DNA from: Petrolisthes cinctipes
Taxonomy: Eukaryota > Arthropoda > Malacostraca > Decapoda > Porcellanidae
Direction: 5' to 3'
DNA: 64,000 nucleotides
Assembly (NCBI GenBank): GCA_033782935.1
Contig: JAWQEG010000128.1
Location: 2,108,001 to 2,172,000 of the forward strand
The notes below the pieces were generated by a model, which saw only the letters and a program-made list of their open reading frames with translations, made no database searches and was not told the DNA's origin. Position 1 is the stretch's first letter, and each line of letters starts with the position of its first letter. This document shows, in pieces, positions 22,956-35,311 of this stretch. A program made the position numbers and the translations under genes.

Positions 22956-25124
22956 ATTCTGAAAATCGATCTTTTAGGTGCCCAAAAGTCGATATGTGCA
23001 TGCATCTTCTGTACCCGTTTATAACTCAAATTTAGTCTCCAAACATCCGAAAATTCGATATTTTGGGGTCCCAGAAGCGATCCGTACATGCCTGCTCAGA
23101 TACAGGCCCAAAACATGCTGAAAATCGATATTTTAGGTGCCCAAATTCAATATGTGAATGCATCTTCTGCACCCGTTTATATCCCAAATTAAACCTCAAA
23201 ACACCCGAAAATTCGATATTTTTGAGGTCCCAGAAGCGATCTGTACATGCCTACTCAGTGCTAGAATGTTTTCAAAATATAGGCTCAAAACATGCTAAAA
23301 ATCGATATTTTAAGTGTCCAAAGTGGATATGTGCATGCATCTTCTTTACCCGTTTATATCTCAAAATCAGGCTCAAAACACCCGAAAATTCGGAATTTTT
23401 GGGTCCTAGAAGCGATCTGTACATCCCTACTCCTAGTTAGAATGTTTTCAAGATACAGAAACAAAACATTCTCAAAATCAATATTTTTGGTGCCCAAAAG
23501 TCGATATGTGCAAGCATCTTTTGTACCCGTTTATATCTCAAATTCAGGCTAAAAACACCCGAAAATTCGATGTTTTTAGGGCCCAGAAGCGATCTGTACA
23601 TGCCTACTCAGTGTTAGAATATTTTCAAAATATAGGCCCAAAACATGCTAAAAATCTATATTTTAGGTTCCTAAAGTCGATATCTCAAATACAGGCCCAA
23701 AACACCATAAAATTCGATATTTTGGGGTCCCAGAAGCGATCTGTACATGCCCACTCCATGTTAGAGAATTTTCAATATACAGGCCAAAAACATACTAAAA
23801 ATCGATATTTTTAGTGTCCGAAGTCGATATGTGCATGCATCATCTGTACCCGTTTATATCTCAAATTCAGGCTCAAAACAACCAAAAATTCGTCATTTTG
23901 GGGTCCCAGAAGCGGTCTGTACATGCCTACTCAGATGCAGGCCCAAAACATGCTGAAAATCGATATTTTAGGTGCCCAGAGTCAATATGTGTATGCATCT
24001 TCTGCACCCGTTTATATCCCAAATTAAACCTCAAAACACCTGAAAATTCGATTTTTTAGGGGTCCCAGAAGCGATCTGTACATGGCTACTCAGTGCTAGA
24101 ATATTTTCAAAATATAGGCTCAAAACATGCTAAAAATCGATATTTTAGGTGACTAAAGTCAATATGTGCATGCATCTTCTGTACCCGTTTATATCTCAAA
24201 TTCAGGCTCAAAACACCCGAAAATTCGGTATTTTTGGGTCCCAGAAGCGATCTGTACATCCCTACTCCTAGTTAGAATGTTTTCAAGATACAGACCAAAA
24301 ACATGCTCAAAATCGATATTTTAGGTGCCCAAACGTCGATATGTGCATGCATTTTCTATACCCGTTTATATCTCAAATTCAGGCTCAAAACACCCGAAAA
24401 TTCGATATTATGGGGTCCCAGAAGCGATCTGTACATGCCTACTCAGTGCTAGAATATTTTCAAAATATAGGCCCAAAACATGCTAAAAATCGATATTTTA
24501 GTTGCCCAAAGTCGATATATCAAATTCAGGAACAAAACACCCAAAAATTCGATATTTTGGGGTCCCAGAAGCGATCTGTACATGCCTACTCCGTGTTAGA
24601 GTATTTTCAATATACTGGCCCAAAACATACTGAAAATCGATCTTTTAGGTGCCCAAAAGTCGATATGTGGATGCATCTTCTGTACCCGTTTATATCTCAA
24701 ATTCAGGCTCAAAACACCCGAAAATTCGATATTTTTGGGTCCCAGAAGCGATCTGTACATGCCTACTCGGTGCAAGAATGTTTTCAAAATATAGGCTCAA
24801 AACATGCTAAAAATCGATATTTTATGTGTCCAAAGTCGATATGTGCATGCATCATCTGTACCCGTTTATATCTCAAATTCAGGCTCAAAACACCAAAAAA
24901 TCGATATTTTGGGTTCCAGAAGCGATCTGTCCATGCTTACTCAGTGCTAGAATTTTTTCAAAATATAGGCCCAAAACATGCTAAAAATCGATATTTTAGG
25001 TGCAGCAAGTCGATTTCTCAAATTTAGGCCCAAAACACCCAAAAATTCGATATTTTTGGGTCCCAGAAGCGATCTGTACATGCCTACTCTTTGTTAGAGT
25101 ATTTTCAATATACAGGCCCAAAAC
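22956..25124 (+). repeat. Mixed monomers
   Basis: Starts at 22956, 23115, 23292, 23468, 23645, 23792, 23950, 24127, 24303, 24480, 24627, 24804 and 24978 give 159-177-176-177-147-158-177-176-177-147-177-174-147. The first part resembles 15689-16700 at an offset near 7,268 bp. One monomer (24804) is 2-3 bp short through losses in its half B, near 24891-24916. Confidence 0.8.
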
Positions 25125-28100
25125 ATACTGAAAATCAATCTTTTCGGTGCCCAAAAGTCGATATGTGCATGCATCTTCTGTACCCGTTTATATCCCAAAT
25201 TCAACCTCAAAACACCCGAAAATTCGATATTTTTGGGTCCCAGAAACGATCTGTACAAGCCAACTCAGTGCTAGAATTTTTTCAAAATATAGGCTCAAAA
25301 CATGCTAAAAATCGATATTTTAAGTGTCCAAAGTCGATATGTGCATGTATCATCTGTACCCTTTTATATCTCAAATTCAATCTGAAAACACCCGAAAATT
25401 CTATATTTTTGGGTCCCAGAAGTGATCTGTACATGCCTACTTAGTGCTAGAATATTTTAAAATATAGGCCCAAAACATGCTAAAAATCGATATTTTAGGT
25501 GCCCAAAGTCGATATCTCAAATTCAGGCCCAAAACACCCAAAAATTCGATATTTTGGGGTCCCAGAAGCGAACTGTACATGCCTACTCCGTGTTAGAGTA
25601 TTTTCAAAATACAGGCCCAAGACATGCTGGAAATCGATATTTTAGGTGCCCAAAGTCAATATGTGCATGCATCTTCTCAACCCTTTTATATCTCAAATTC
25701 AGGCTCAAAACACCCGAAAATTCGATATTTTGGGGTCCCAGAAGCGATCTGTACATGCCTACTCAGATGCACGCCCAAAACATGCTAAAAATCGATATTT
25801 TAGGTGCCCAAAGTCAACATGTGTATACATCTTCTGCACTCGTTTATATCTCAAATTCAACCTCAAAACACCCGAAAATTCGATAATTTTGGGTCCCAGA
25901 AGCGATCTGTACATGTCTAGTCAGTGATAGAATGTTTTCAAAATATAGGCTCAAAACATGCTAAAAATCGATATTTTAAGTGTCCAAAGTCGATATGTGC
26001 ATGCATCATCTGTACCCGTTTATATCTCAAATTCAGGTTCAAAACACCCGAAAATTCGATAATTTTGGGTCCCAGAAGCGATCTGTACATGTCTAGTCAG
26101 TGCTAGAATGTTTTCAAAATATAGGCTCAAAAAATGCTAAAAATCGATATTTTAAGTGTCCAAAGTCGATATGTGCATGCATTATCTGTACCCTTTTATA
26201 TCTCAAATTCAGGCTCAAAACACCAGAAAATTCGATATTTTTGGGTCCCAGAAGCAATCTGTACATACCTACTCCTAGTTAGAGTATTTTCAAAATACAG
26301 GCCCAAAACATGCTTAAATTGATATTTTAGGTACACAAAAGTCGATATGTGCATGCATCTTCTGTACACGTTTATATCTCAAATTCAGGCTCAAACACCC
26401 GAAATATCGATATTTTGGGGTCCCAGAAGCGATCTGTACATGGCTACTCAGAACTAGAATATTTTCAAAAAAAAGGCCCAAAACATGCTAAAAATCGATA
26501 TTTTAGGTGCTCAGAGTCGATATCTCAAATTTTGGCCCAAAACACCCAAAAATTCGATTTTTTGGGGTTCAAGAAGCGATCTGTACATGCTTACTCCGTG
26601 CTAAAGTATTTTCAATATACAGGCCCAAAACATACTGAAAATCGATCTTTTAGATACCCAAAAGTCGATATGTGGATGCATCTTCTGTACCCGTTTATAT
26701 CTCAAATTCAGGCTCAAAACACCCGAAAATTCGATATTTTGGGGTCCCAGAAGCGATCTGTACATGCCTACACAGTGCTAGAATATTTTCAAAATATAGG
26801 AACAAAACATGTTAAAAATCGATATTTTAAGTGCCCAAAGTCGATATCTCAAATTCCGGCTCAAAACACCTGAAAATTCGATATTTTGGGGTCCCAGAAG
26901 CGATCTGTACAAGCCTACTCCGTGTTAGAGTATTTTCAATATACAGGCCCAAAACATGCTTAAAATCGATATTTTAGGTGCCCAGAGTCAATATGTGCAT
27001 GCATCTTCTTTACCCGCTTATATCTTAAATTCAGACTCAAAACACCCGAAAATTCGATATTTTGGGGTCCCAGAAGCGATCTGTACATGCCTACTCAGTG
27101 CTAGAATATTTTCAAAATATAGTCCCAAAACATGCTAAAAATCAATATTTTAGGTGCCCAAAGTCGATATCTCAAATTTAGGCCCAAAACACCCGAAAAT
27201 TCTATATTTTGGAGTCCAAGAAGCGATCTGTACATGCCTACTACGTGTTAGAAGATTTTCAAAATACAGGCCCAAAACATACTGAAAATCGATCTTTTAG
27301 GTGCCCAAAAGTCGATATGTGTATGCATCTTCTGCACACGTTTATATACCAAATTAAACCTCAAAACACCCGAAAATTCGATATTTTTGAGGTCCCAGAA
27401 GCGATCTGTACATGCCTACTCAGTGCTAGAATGTTTTCAAAATATAGGCTCAAAACATGCTAAAAATCGATATTTTAAGAGTCCAAAGTGGATATGTGCA
27501 TGCATCTTCTGTACCCGTTTATATCTCAAAATCAGGCTCAAAACACCCGAAAATTCGGTATTTTTGGGTCCTAGAAGCGATCTGTACATCCCTACTCCTA
27601 GTTAGAATGTTTTCAAGATACAGATCCAAAACATGCTCAAAATCGATATTTTTGGTGCCCAAAAGTCGATACGTGCAAGCATCTTTTGTACCCGTTTACA
27701 TCTCAAATTCAGGCTCAAAACACCCAAAAATTCGATATTTTTAGGTCCCAGAAGCGATCTGTACATGCCTACTCAGTGTTAGAATATTTTCAAAATATAT
27801 GCCCAAAACATGCTAAAAATCGATATTTTAGGTGCATAAAGTCGATATCTCAAATACAGGCCCAAAACACCCAAAAATTCGATATTTTGGGGTCCCAGAA
27901 GCGATCTGTACATGCCCACTCCATGTTAGAGTATTTTCAATATACAGGCCAAAAACATACTAAAAATCGATATTTTAAGTGTCGAAAGTCGATATGTGCA
28001 TGCATCATCTGTACCCGTTTATATCTCAAATTCAGGCTCAAAACACCCGAAAATTCGTCATTTTGGGGTCCCAGAAGCGGTCTGTACATGCCTACTCAGA

Positions 28101-29065
28101 TGCAGGCCCAAAACTTGCTGAAAATCGTTATTTTAGGTGCCCAGAGTCAACATGTGTATGCATCTTCTGCACTCGTTTATATCTCAAATTCAACCTCAAA
28201 ACACCCGAAAATTCGATATTTTTGGGTCCCAGAAGCGATCTGTACATGCCTACTTAGTGCTAGAATTTTCTCAAAATATAGGCACAAAACATGCTAAAAA
28301 TCGATATTTTAAATGTCCAAAGTCGATATGTGAATGCATCATCTGTACCCGTTTATATCTCAAATTCAGGCTCAAAACACCCGAAAATTCAATATTTTGG
28401 GGTCCCAGAAGCGATCTGTACTTGCTTACTCCGTGTTAGAGTATTTTCAAAATACAGGCCCAAATCAAGCTGAAAATCGATATTTTAGGTGACCAAAGTC
28501 GATATGTGTATGCATCTTCTGCACCCGTTTATATCCCAAATTCAACCTCAAAACACCCAAAAATTCGATATTTTTGGGTCCCAGAAGCGATCTGTACATG
28601 CCTACTCAGTGCTAGAATGTTTTCAAAATATAGGCTCAAAGCATGCTAAAAATCGATATTTTAAGTGTCCAAAGTCGATATGTGCATGCATCATCTGTAC
28701 CCGTTTATATCTTAAATTCAGGCTCAAAACACCCGAAAATTCGATATTTTGGGGTCCCAGAAGTGATCTGTACATGCCTACTTAGTGCTAGAATATTTTC
28801 AAGATATAGGCCCAAAAAATGCTAAAAACCGATATTTTAGGTGCCCAAAGTCGATATCTCAAATTCAGGCCCAAAACACCCGAAAATTTGATATTTTGGG
28901 GTCCCAGAAGCAAACTGTACATGAATACTCCGTGTTAGAGTATTTTCAAAATACAGCCCCAAAACATACTGAAAATCGATCTTTTAGGTGCCCAAAAGTC
29001 GATATGTGCATGCATCTTCTGTACCCGTTTATATCCCAAATTCAACCTCAAAACACCCTAAAATT
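25125..29065 (+). repeat. 4-kb block, copy 2 of 13.7-17.6 kb
   Basis: This is the partner of 13682-17625. Starts include 25302, 25477, 25624, 25782, 25958, 26134, 26310, 26485, 26632, 26809, 26956, 27132, 27279, 27457, 27633, 27810, 27957, 28115, 28291, 28467, 28643, 28819 and 28966. It retains the 147-bp monomer at 25477 that copy 1 lacks. It lacks one 158-bp monomer at 27311-27322, where an 18-bp-deleted type head switches within TCGATATGTG into the next monomer type. Confidence 0.85.
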
Positions 29066-30699
29066 CGATATTTTTGGGTCCCAGAAGCGATCTGTACATG
29101 CCTACTCAGTGCTAGAATTTTTTCAAAATATAGGCTCAAAACATGCTAAGAATCGATATTTTAAGTGTGCAAAGTCGATATGTGCATGCATTATCTGTAC
29201 CCGTTTATATCTCAAATTCAGGCTCAAAACACCAGAAAATTCGATATTTTTGGGTCCCAGAAGCGATCTGTACATGCCTACTCCTAGTTAGAATATTTTT
29301 AAAATATAGGCCCAAAACATGCTAAAAATCGATGTTTTAGGTGCCCAAAGTCGATATCTCAAATTCAGGCCCAAATACCCGAAAATTCGATATTTTGGGG
29401 TCCCAGAAGCGATCTGTACATGCCTACTCCGTGTTAGAGTATTTTCAAAATATAGGCCCAAAACATACTGAAAATCGATCTTTTAGGTGTCCAAAAGTCG
29501 ATATGTGCATGCATCTTCTGTACCCGTTTATATCTCAAATTCAGGCTCAAAACACCCGAAAATTCGATAATTTGGGGTCCCAGAAGCGATTTGTACTTGC
29601 CTACTCCGTGTTAGAGTATTTTCAAAATACAGGCCCAAAACAAGCTGAAAATCGATATTTTAGGTGACCAAAGTCAATATGTGTATGAATCTTTTGCACC
29701 CGTTTATATCCCAAATTCAACCTCATAACACCCGAAAATTCGATATTTTTGGGTCCCAGAAGCGATCTATACATGCCTACTCAGTGCTAAAATGTTTTCA
29801 AAATATAGGCTCAAAACATGCTAAAAATCGATATTTTAAGTGTTCAAAGTCGATATGTGCATGCATCATCTGTACCCGTTTAAATCTCAAATTCAGGCTT
29901 AAAACACCCGAATATTCGGTATTTTTGGGTCCTAGAAGTGATCTGTACATGCCTACTCCTAGTTAGAATGTTTTCAAGATACAGACCCAAAACATGCTCA
30001 AAATCGATATATTAGGTACCCAAAAGTCGATATGTGCATGCATCTTCAGTACCCGTTTATATCTCAAATTCAAGCTTAAAACACCCGAAAATTCGATATT
30101 TTGGGGTCCCAGAAGCGATCTGTACATGCCTACTCCGTGTTAGAGTATTTTAAAAATACAGGCCCAAAACAAGCTGAAAATCAATATTTTAGGTGACCAA
30201 AGTCAATATGTGTATGCATCTTCTGCACCCGTTTATATCCCAAATTCATCCTCAAAACACCCGAAAATTCGATTTTTTGGGGGTCCCAGAAGCGATCTGT
30301 ACATGCCTACTCAGTGCTAGAATATTTTCAAAATATAGGCTCAAAACATGCTAAAAATCGATATTTTAAGTGTTCAAAATCGATATGTGCATGCATCATC
30401 TGTACCCGTTTATATCTCAAATTCAGGCTCAAAACCCCCGAAAATTCGGAAATTTTGGATCCTAGAAGCGATCTGTACATCCCTACTCCTAGTTAGAATG
30501 TTTTCAAGATACAGACCCAAAACATGCTCAAAATCGATTTTTAGGTGCCCAAACGTCGATATGTGCATGCATCTTCTGTACCCGTTTATATCTCAAATTC
30601 AGGCTCAAAACACCCGAAAATTCGATATTTTGGGGTCCCAGAAGCGATCTGTACATGCCTACTTAGTGCTAGAATATTTTCAAGATATAGGCCCAAAAA
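29066..30699 (+). repeat. Mixed monomers; first HindIII-type copies
   Basis: Starts at 29143, 29319, 29465, 29642, 29818, 29994, 30171, 30348 and 30524. The monomer at 29994 is the first with CAAATTCAAGCTTAAAAC, the variant that marks the 30-50 kb compartment. The monomer at 29319 is 146 bp, a 147-bp form with a 1-bp loss in CAAATACCC. Confidence 0.8.
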
Positions 30700-31713
30700 A
30701 TGCAAAAAACCGATATTTTAGGTGCCCAAAGTCGATATCTCAAATTCAGGCCCAAAACACCCGAAAATTCGATATTTTGGGGTCCCAGAAGCGAACTGTA
30801 CATGCCTACTCCGTGTTAGAGTATTTTCAAAATACAGCCCCAAAACATACTGAAAATCGATCTTTTTGGTGCCCAAAAGTCGATATGTGCATGCATCTTA
30901 TGTACTTGTTTATAACTCAAATTCAGTCTCCAAACACCCGAAAATTCGATATTTTGGGGTACCAGAAGCGATCTGTACATGCCTGCTCAGATACAGGCCC
31001 AAAACATGCTGAAAATCGATATTTTAGGTGCCCAAAGTCAATATGTGTATGCATCTTCTGCACCCGTTTATATCCCAAATTAATCCTCAAAACACCCGAA
31101 AATTTGATATTTTTGATGTCCCAGAAGCGATCTGTACATGCCTACTCAGTGTTAGAATGTTTTCAAAATATAGGCTCAAAACATGCTAAAAATCGATATT
31201 TTAAGTGTCCAAAGTGGATATGTGCATGCATCTTCTATACCCGTTTATATCTCAAATTCAGGCTCAAAACACCCGAAAATTCGGTATTTTTGGGTCCTGC
31301 AAGCGATCTGTACATGCCTACTCCTAGTTAGAGATTTTTCAAGATACAGACCCAAAACATGCTCAAAATCGATATTTTAGGTACCCAAAAGTCGATTTGT
31401 GCATGCATCTTCAGTACCTGTTTATATCTCAAATTCAAGCTTAAAACACCCGAAAATTCGATATTTTGGGGTCCCAGAAGCGATCTGTACATGCCTACTC
31501 CGTGATAGAGTATTTTAAAGGTACAGGCCCAAAACCTGCTGAAAATCAATATTTTAGGAGCCCAGTGTCAATATGTGCATGCATCTTCTGTACCCGTTTA
31601 TATACCTTAAATTCAAGCTTAAAACACCCGAAAATTCGGTATTTTTGGGTCCTGCAAGCGATCTGTACATGCCTACTCCTAGTTAGAGATTTTTCAAGAT
31701 ACAGACCCAAAAC
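30700..31713 (+). repeat. Module 147-159-177-176-177-178, copy at 30.7 kb
   Basis: Starts at 30700, 30847, 31006, 31183, 31359 and 31536. It recurs at 35312 (offset 4,612), 36648 and 39205. Shared variants are CTTATGTACTTGTTTATAA, GGGGTACCAGAAG, TTTTTGATGTCCC and GGGTCCTGCAAGCG. At 31283-31420 and again near 31637-31775 the CCTGCAAGCG stretch is present twice, which adds a local duplication of two monomers. Confidence 0.85.
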
Positions 31714-33404
31714 ATGCTCAAAATCGATATATTAGGTACCCAAAAGTCGATATGTGCATGCATCTTCAGTACCCGTTTATATCTCAAATTCAAGCTTAAA
31801 ACACCCGAAAATTCGATATTTTGGGGTCCCAGAAACGATCTGTACATGCCTACTCCGTGTTAGAGTATTTTAAAAATACAGGCCCAGAACAAGCTGAAAA
31901 TAAATATTTTTGGTGACCAAAGTCAATATGTGTATGCATCTTCTGCACCCGTTTATATCCCAAATTCAACCTCAAAACACCCGAAAATTCGATTTTTTTG
32001 GTGTCCCAGAAGCGATCTGTACATGCCTACTCAGTGCTAGAATATTTTCAAAATATAGGCTCAAAACATGCTAAAAATCGATATTTTAAGTGTTCAAAGT
32101 CGATATGTGCATGCATCATCTGTACCCGTTTATATCTCAAATTCAGGCTCAAAACACCCGAAAATTCGGTATTTTTGGGTCCTAGAAGCGATCTGTACAT
32201 GCCTACTCCTATTTAGAATGTTTTCAAGATACAGACCCAAAACATGCTCAAAATTGATATTTTAGGTACCCAAAAGTCGATATGTGCATGCATCTTCAAT
32301 ACCCGTTTATATCTCAAATTCAAGCTTAAAACAGCCGAAAATTCGATATTTTAGGGTCTCAGAAGCGATCTGTACATGCCTACTCCGTGTTAGAGTATTT
32401 TAAAAATACAGGCTCAAAACATGCTGAAAATCAATATTTTAGGAGCCCAGTGTCAATATGTGCATGCATCTTCTGTACCCGTTTATATCTCAAATTCAGG
32501 CTCAAAACCCCGGAAAATTCGGAATTTTTGGGTCCTAGAAGCGATCTGTACATCCCTACTCCTAGTTAGAATGTTTTCAAGATACAGACCCAAAACATGC
32601 TCAAAATCGATATTTTAGGTGCCCAAACGTCGATATGTGCATGCATCTTCTGTTCCCGTTTGTATCTCAAATTAAGGCTCAAAACACCCGAAAATTCGAT
32701 AATTTGGGGTCCCAGAAGCGATCTGTGCATGCCTACTCAGTGCTAGAATATTTTCAAAATATAGGCCCAAAACATGCTAAAAATCGATATTTTAGTTGCC
32801 CAAAGTCGATATCTCAAATTCAGGCACAAAACACCCAAAAATTCGATATTTTGGGGTCCCAGAAGCGATCTGTACATGCCTACTCGGTGCAAGAATTTTT
32901 TCAAAATCTAGGCTCAAAACATGCTAAGAATCGATATTTTAAGTGTCCAAAGTCGATAAGTGCATGCATCATTTGAATCCGTTTATATCTCAAATTCAGG
33001 CTCAAAACACCCGAAAATTTGATATTTTGGGGTCCAAGAAGTGATCTGTACATGCCTACTTAGCGCAAGAATATTTTCAAAATATAGGCCCAAAACATGC
33101 TAAAAATCGATATTTTAGGTGCCCAAAGTCGATATCTCAAATTCAGGCCCAAAACACCCGAAAATTCGATTTTGGGGTCCCAGAAGCGAAATGTACATGC
33201 CTACTCCGTGTTAGAGTATTTTCAAAATACAGGCCCAAAACATACTGAAAATCGATCTTTTAGGTGCCCAAAAGTCGATATGTGCATGCATTTTATGTAC
33301 TTGTTTATAACTCAAATTCAGTCTCCAAACACCCGAAAATTCGATATTTTGGGGTACCAGAAGCGATCTGTACATGCCTGCTCAGATACAGGCCCAAAAC
33401 ATGC
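31714..33404 (+). repeat. Full-length monomers of the middle compartment
   Basis: Starts at 31714, 31891, 32068, 32244, 32421, 32597, 32774, 32921, 33097, 33242 and 33401. The part from about 32010 to 32660 is repeated at 41010-41660 (offset 9,000) and largely at 34726-35290. The short monomer at 33097 is 145 bp because GATATTTTGG is reduced to GATTTTGG. Confidence 0.82.
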
Positions 33405-34590
33405 TGAAAATCGATATTTTAGGTGACCAAAGTCAATATGTGTATGTATCTTCTGCACCCGTTTATATCCCAAATTAAACCTCAAAGCACACGAAAATTC
33501 GATATTTTTGAGGTCCCAGAAGCGATCTGTACATGCCTACTCAGTGCTAGAATGTTTTCAAAACATAGGCTCAAAACATACTAAAAATCGATATTTTAAG
33601 TGTCCAAAGTGGATATGTGCATGCATCTTCTGTACCCGTTTATATCTCAAATTAAGGCTCAAAACACCCGAAAATTCGGTATTTTTGGGTCCTAGAAGCG
33701 ATCTGTACATCCCTACTCCTAGTTAGAATGTTTTCAAGATACAGACCCAAAACATGCTCAAAATCGATATTTTAGGTGCCCAAAGTCGATATCTCTATTT
33801 CAGGCCTAAACCACCCAAAAATTCGAGATTTTGGGGTCCCAGAAGCGATCTGTACAAGCCTACTCCGTGTTAGAGTATTTTCAATATACAGGCCCAAAAC
33901 ATATTGAAATTCGATCTTTTAGGTGCCCAAAAGTCGATATGTGGATGCATCTTCTGTACACGTTTATATCTCTAATTCAGGCTCAAAACACCCGAAAATT
34001 CGATATTTTGGGGTCCCAGAAGCGATCTGTATTTGCCTACTCCGTGTTAGTGTATTTTCAAAATACAGGCCCAAAACAAGCTGAAAATCGATATTTTAGG
34101 TGACCAAAGTCAATATGTGTATGCATCTTTTGCACCCGTTTATATCCCAAATTCAACCTCAAAACACCCGAAAATTCGATATTTTTGGGTCCCAGAAGCG
34201 ATCTGTACATGCCTACTCAGTGCTAAAATGTTTTCAAAATATAGGCTCAAAACATGCTAAAAATCGATATTTTAAGTGTTCAAAGTCGATAAGTGCATGC
34301 ATCATCTGTACCCGTTTATATCTCAAATTCAGGCTTAAAACACCCCAATATTCGGTATTTTTGGGTCCTAGAAGCGATCTGTACATGCCTAATCCTAGTT
34401 AGAATGTTTTCAAGATACAGACCCAAAACATGCTCAAAATCGATATATTAGGTACCCAAAAGTCGATATGTGCATGCATCTTCAGTACCCGTTTATATCT
34501 CAAATTCAAGCTTAAAACACCCGAAAATTCGATATTTTGGGGTCCCAGAAGCGATCTGTACATGCCTACTCCGTGTTAGAGTATTTTAAA
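33405..34590 (+). repeat. 1.2-kb block, copied at 43.7-44.9 kb (copy 1)
   Basis: Matches 43688-44873 at an offset of 10,283 bp. Shared private variants are TATCTCTATTTCAGGCC, AACATATTGAAATTCG and CTGTATTTGCCTACTCCG. The left edge falls in a tail: here CTGCTCAGATACAGG, in the partner GTATTTTCAAAATACAGG. The right edge lies near 34590, where the partner has AACCTGCTAAAAAACC instead. Confidence 0.85.
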
Positions 34591-35311
34591 AATACAGGAC
34601 CAAAACAAGCTGAAAATCAATATTATAGGTGACCAAAGTCAATATGTTTATGCATCTTCTGCACCCGTTTATATCCCAAATTCAACCTCAAAACACCCGA
34701 AAATTCGATTTTTTTGGGGTCCCAGAAGCGATCTGTACATGCCTACTCAGTGCTAGAATATTTTCAAAATATAGGCTCAAAACATGCTAAAAATCGATAT
34801 TTTAAATATTCAAAGTCGATATGTGCATGCATCATCTGTACCCGTTTATATCTCAAATTCAGGCTCAAATACACGAAAATTCGGTATTTTTGGGTCCTAG
34901 AAGCGATCTGTACATGCCTACTCCTATTTAGAATGTTTTCAAGATACAGACCCAAAACATGCTCAAAATCGATATTTTAGGTACCCAAAAGTCGATATGT
35001 GCATGCATCTTCAATACCCGTTTATATCTCAAATTCAAGCTTAAAACAGCAGAAAATTCGATATTCTAGGATCTCACAAGCGATCTGTAAATGCCTACTC
35101 CGGGTTAGAGTATTTTTAAAATACAGGCTCAAAACATGCTGAAAATCAATATTTTAGGAGCCCAGTGTCAATATGTGCATGCATCTTCTGTACCCGTTTA
35201 TATCTCAAATTCAGGCTCAAAACCCCCGAAAATTCGGAATTTTTGGGTCCTAGAAGCGATCTGTACATCCCTACTCCTAGTTAGAATGTTTTCTAGATAC
35301 AGACCCAAAAC
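34591..35311 (+). repeat. Monomers related to 32.0 and 41.0 kb
   Basis: Starts at 34607, 34784, 34959 and 35136. It repeats the order GTGACCAAAG, AAATATTCAAAG, GGTACCCAAAAG, GGAGCCCAGTGTC seen from 31891. A small loss (CAAATACACG for CAAAACACCCG) makes the monomer at 34784 only 175 bp. Confidence 0.8.

Noticed and set aside
30348..31331. Open reading frame of 327 codons, the longest in the window
   Set aside because: It is a run of monomers read through. Its peptide is the same short segments (such as SQKRSVHAYS and KHAKNRYF) seen in hundreds of frames in all three phases. Monomer lengths of 147, 159 and 177 bp are multiples of three, so some stretches stay open by chance. There is no start context, no codon bias and no conserved protein.
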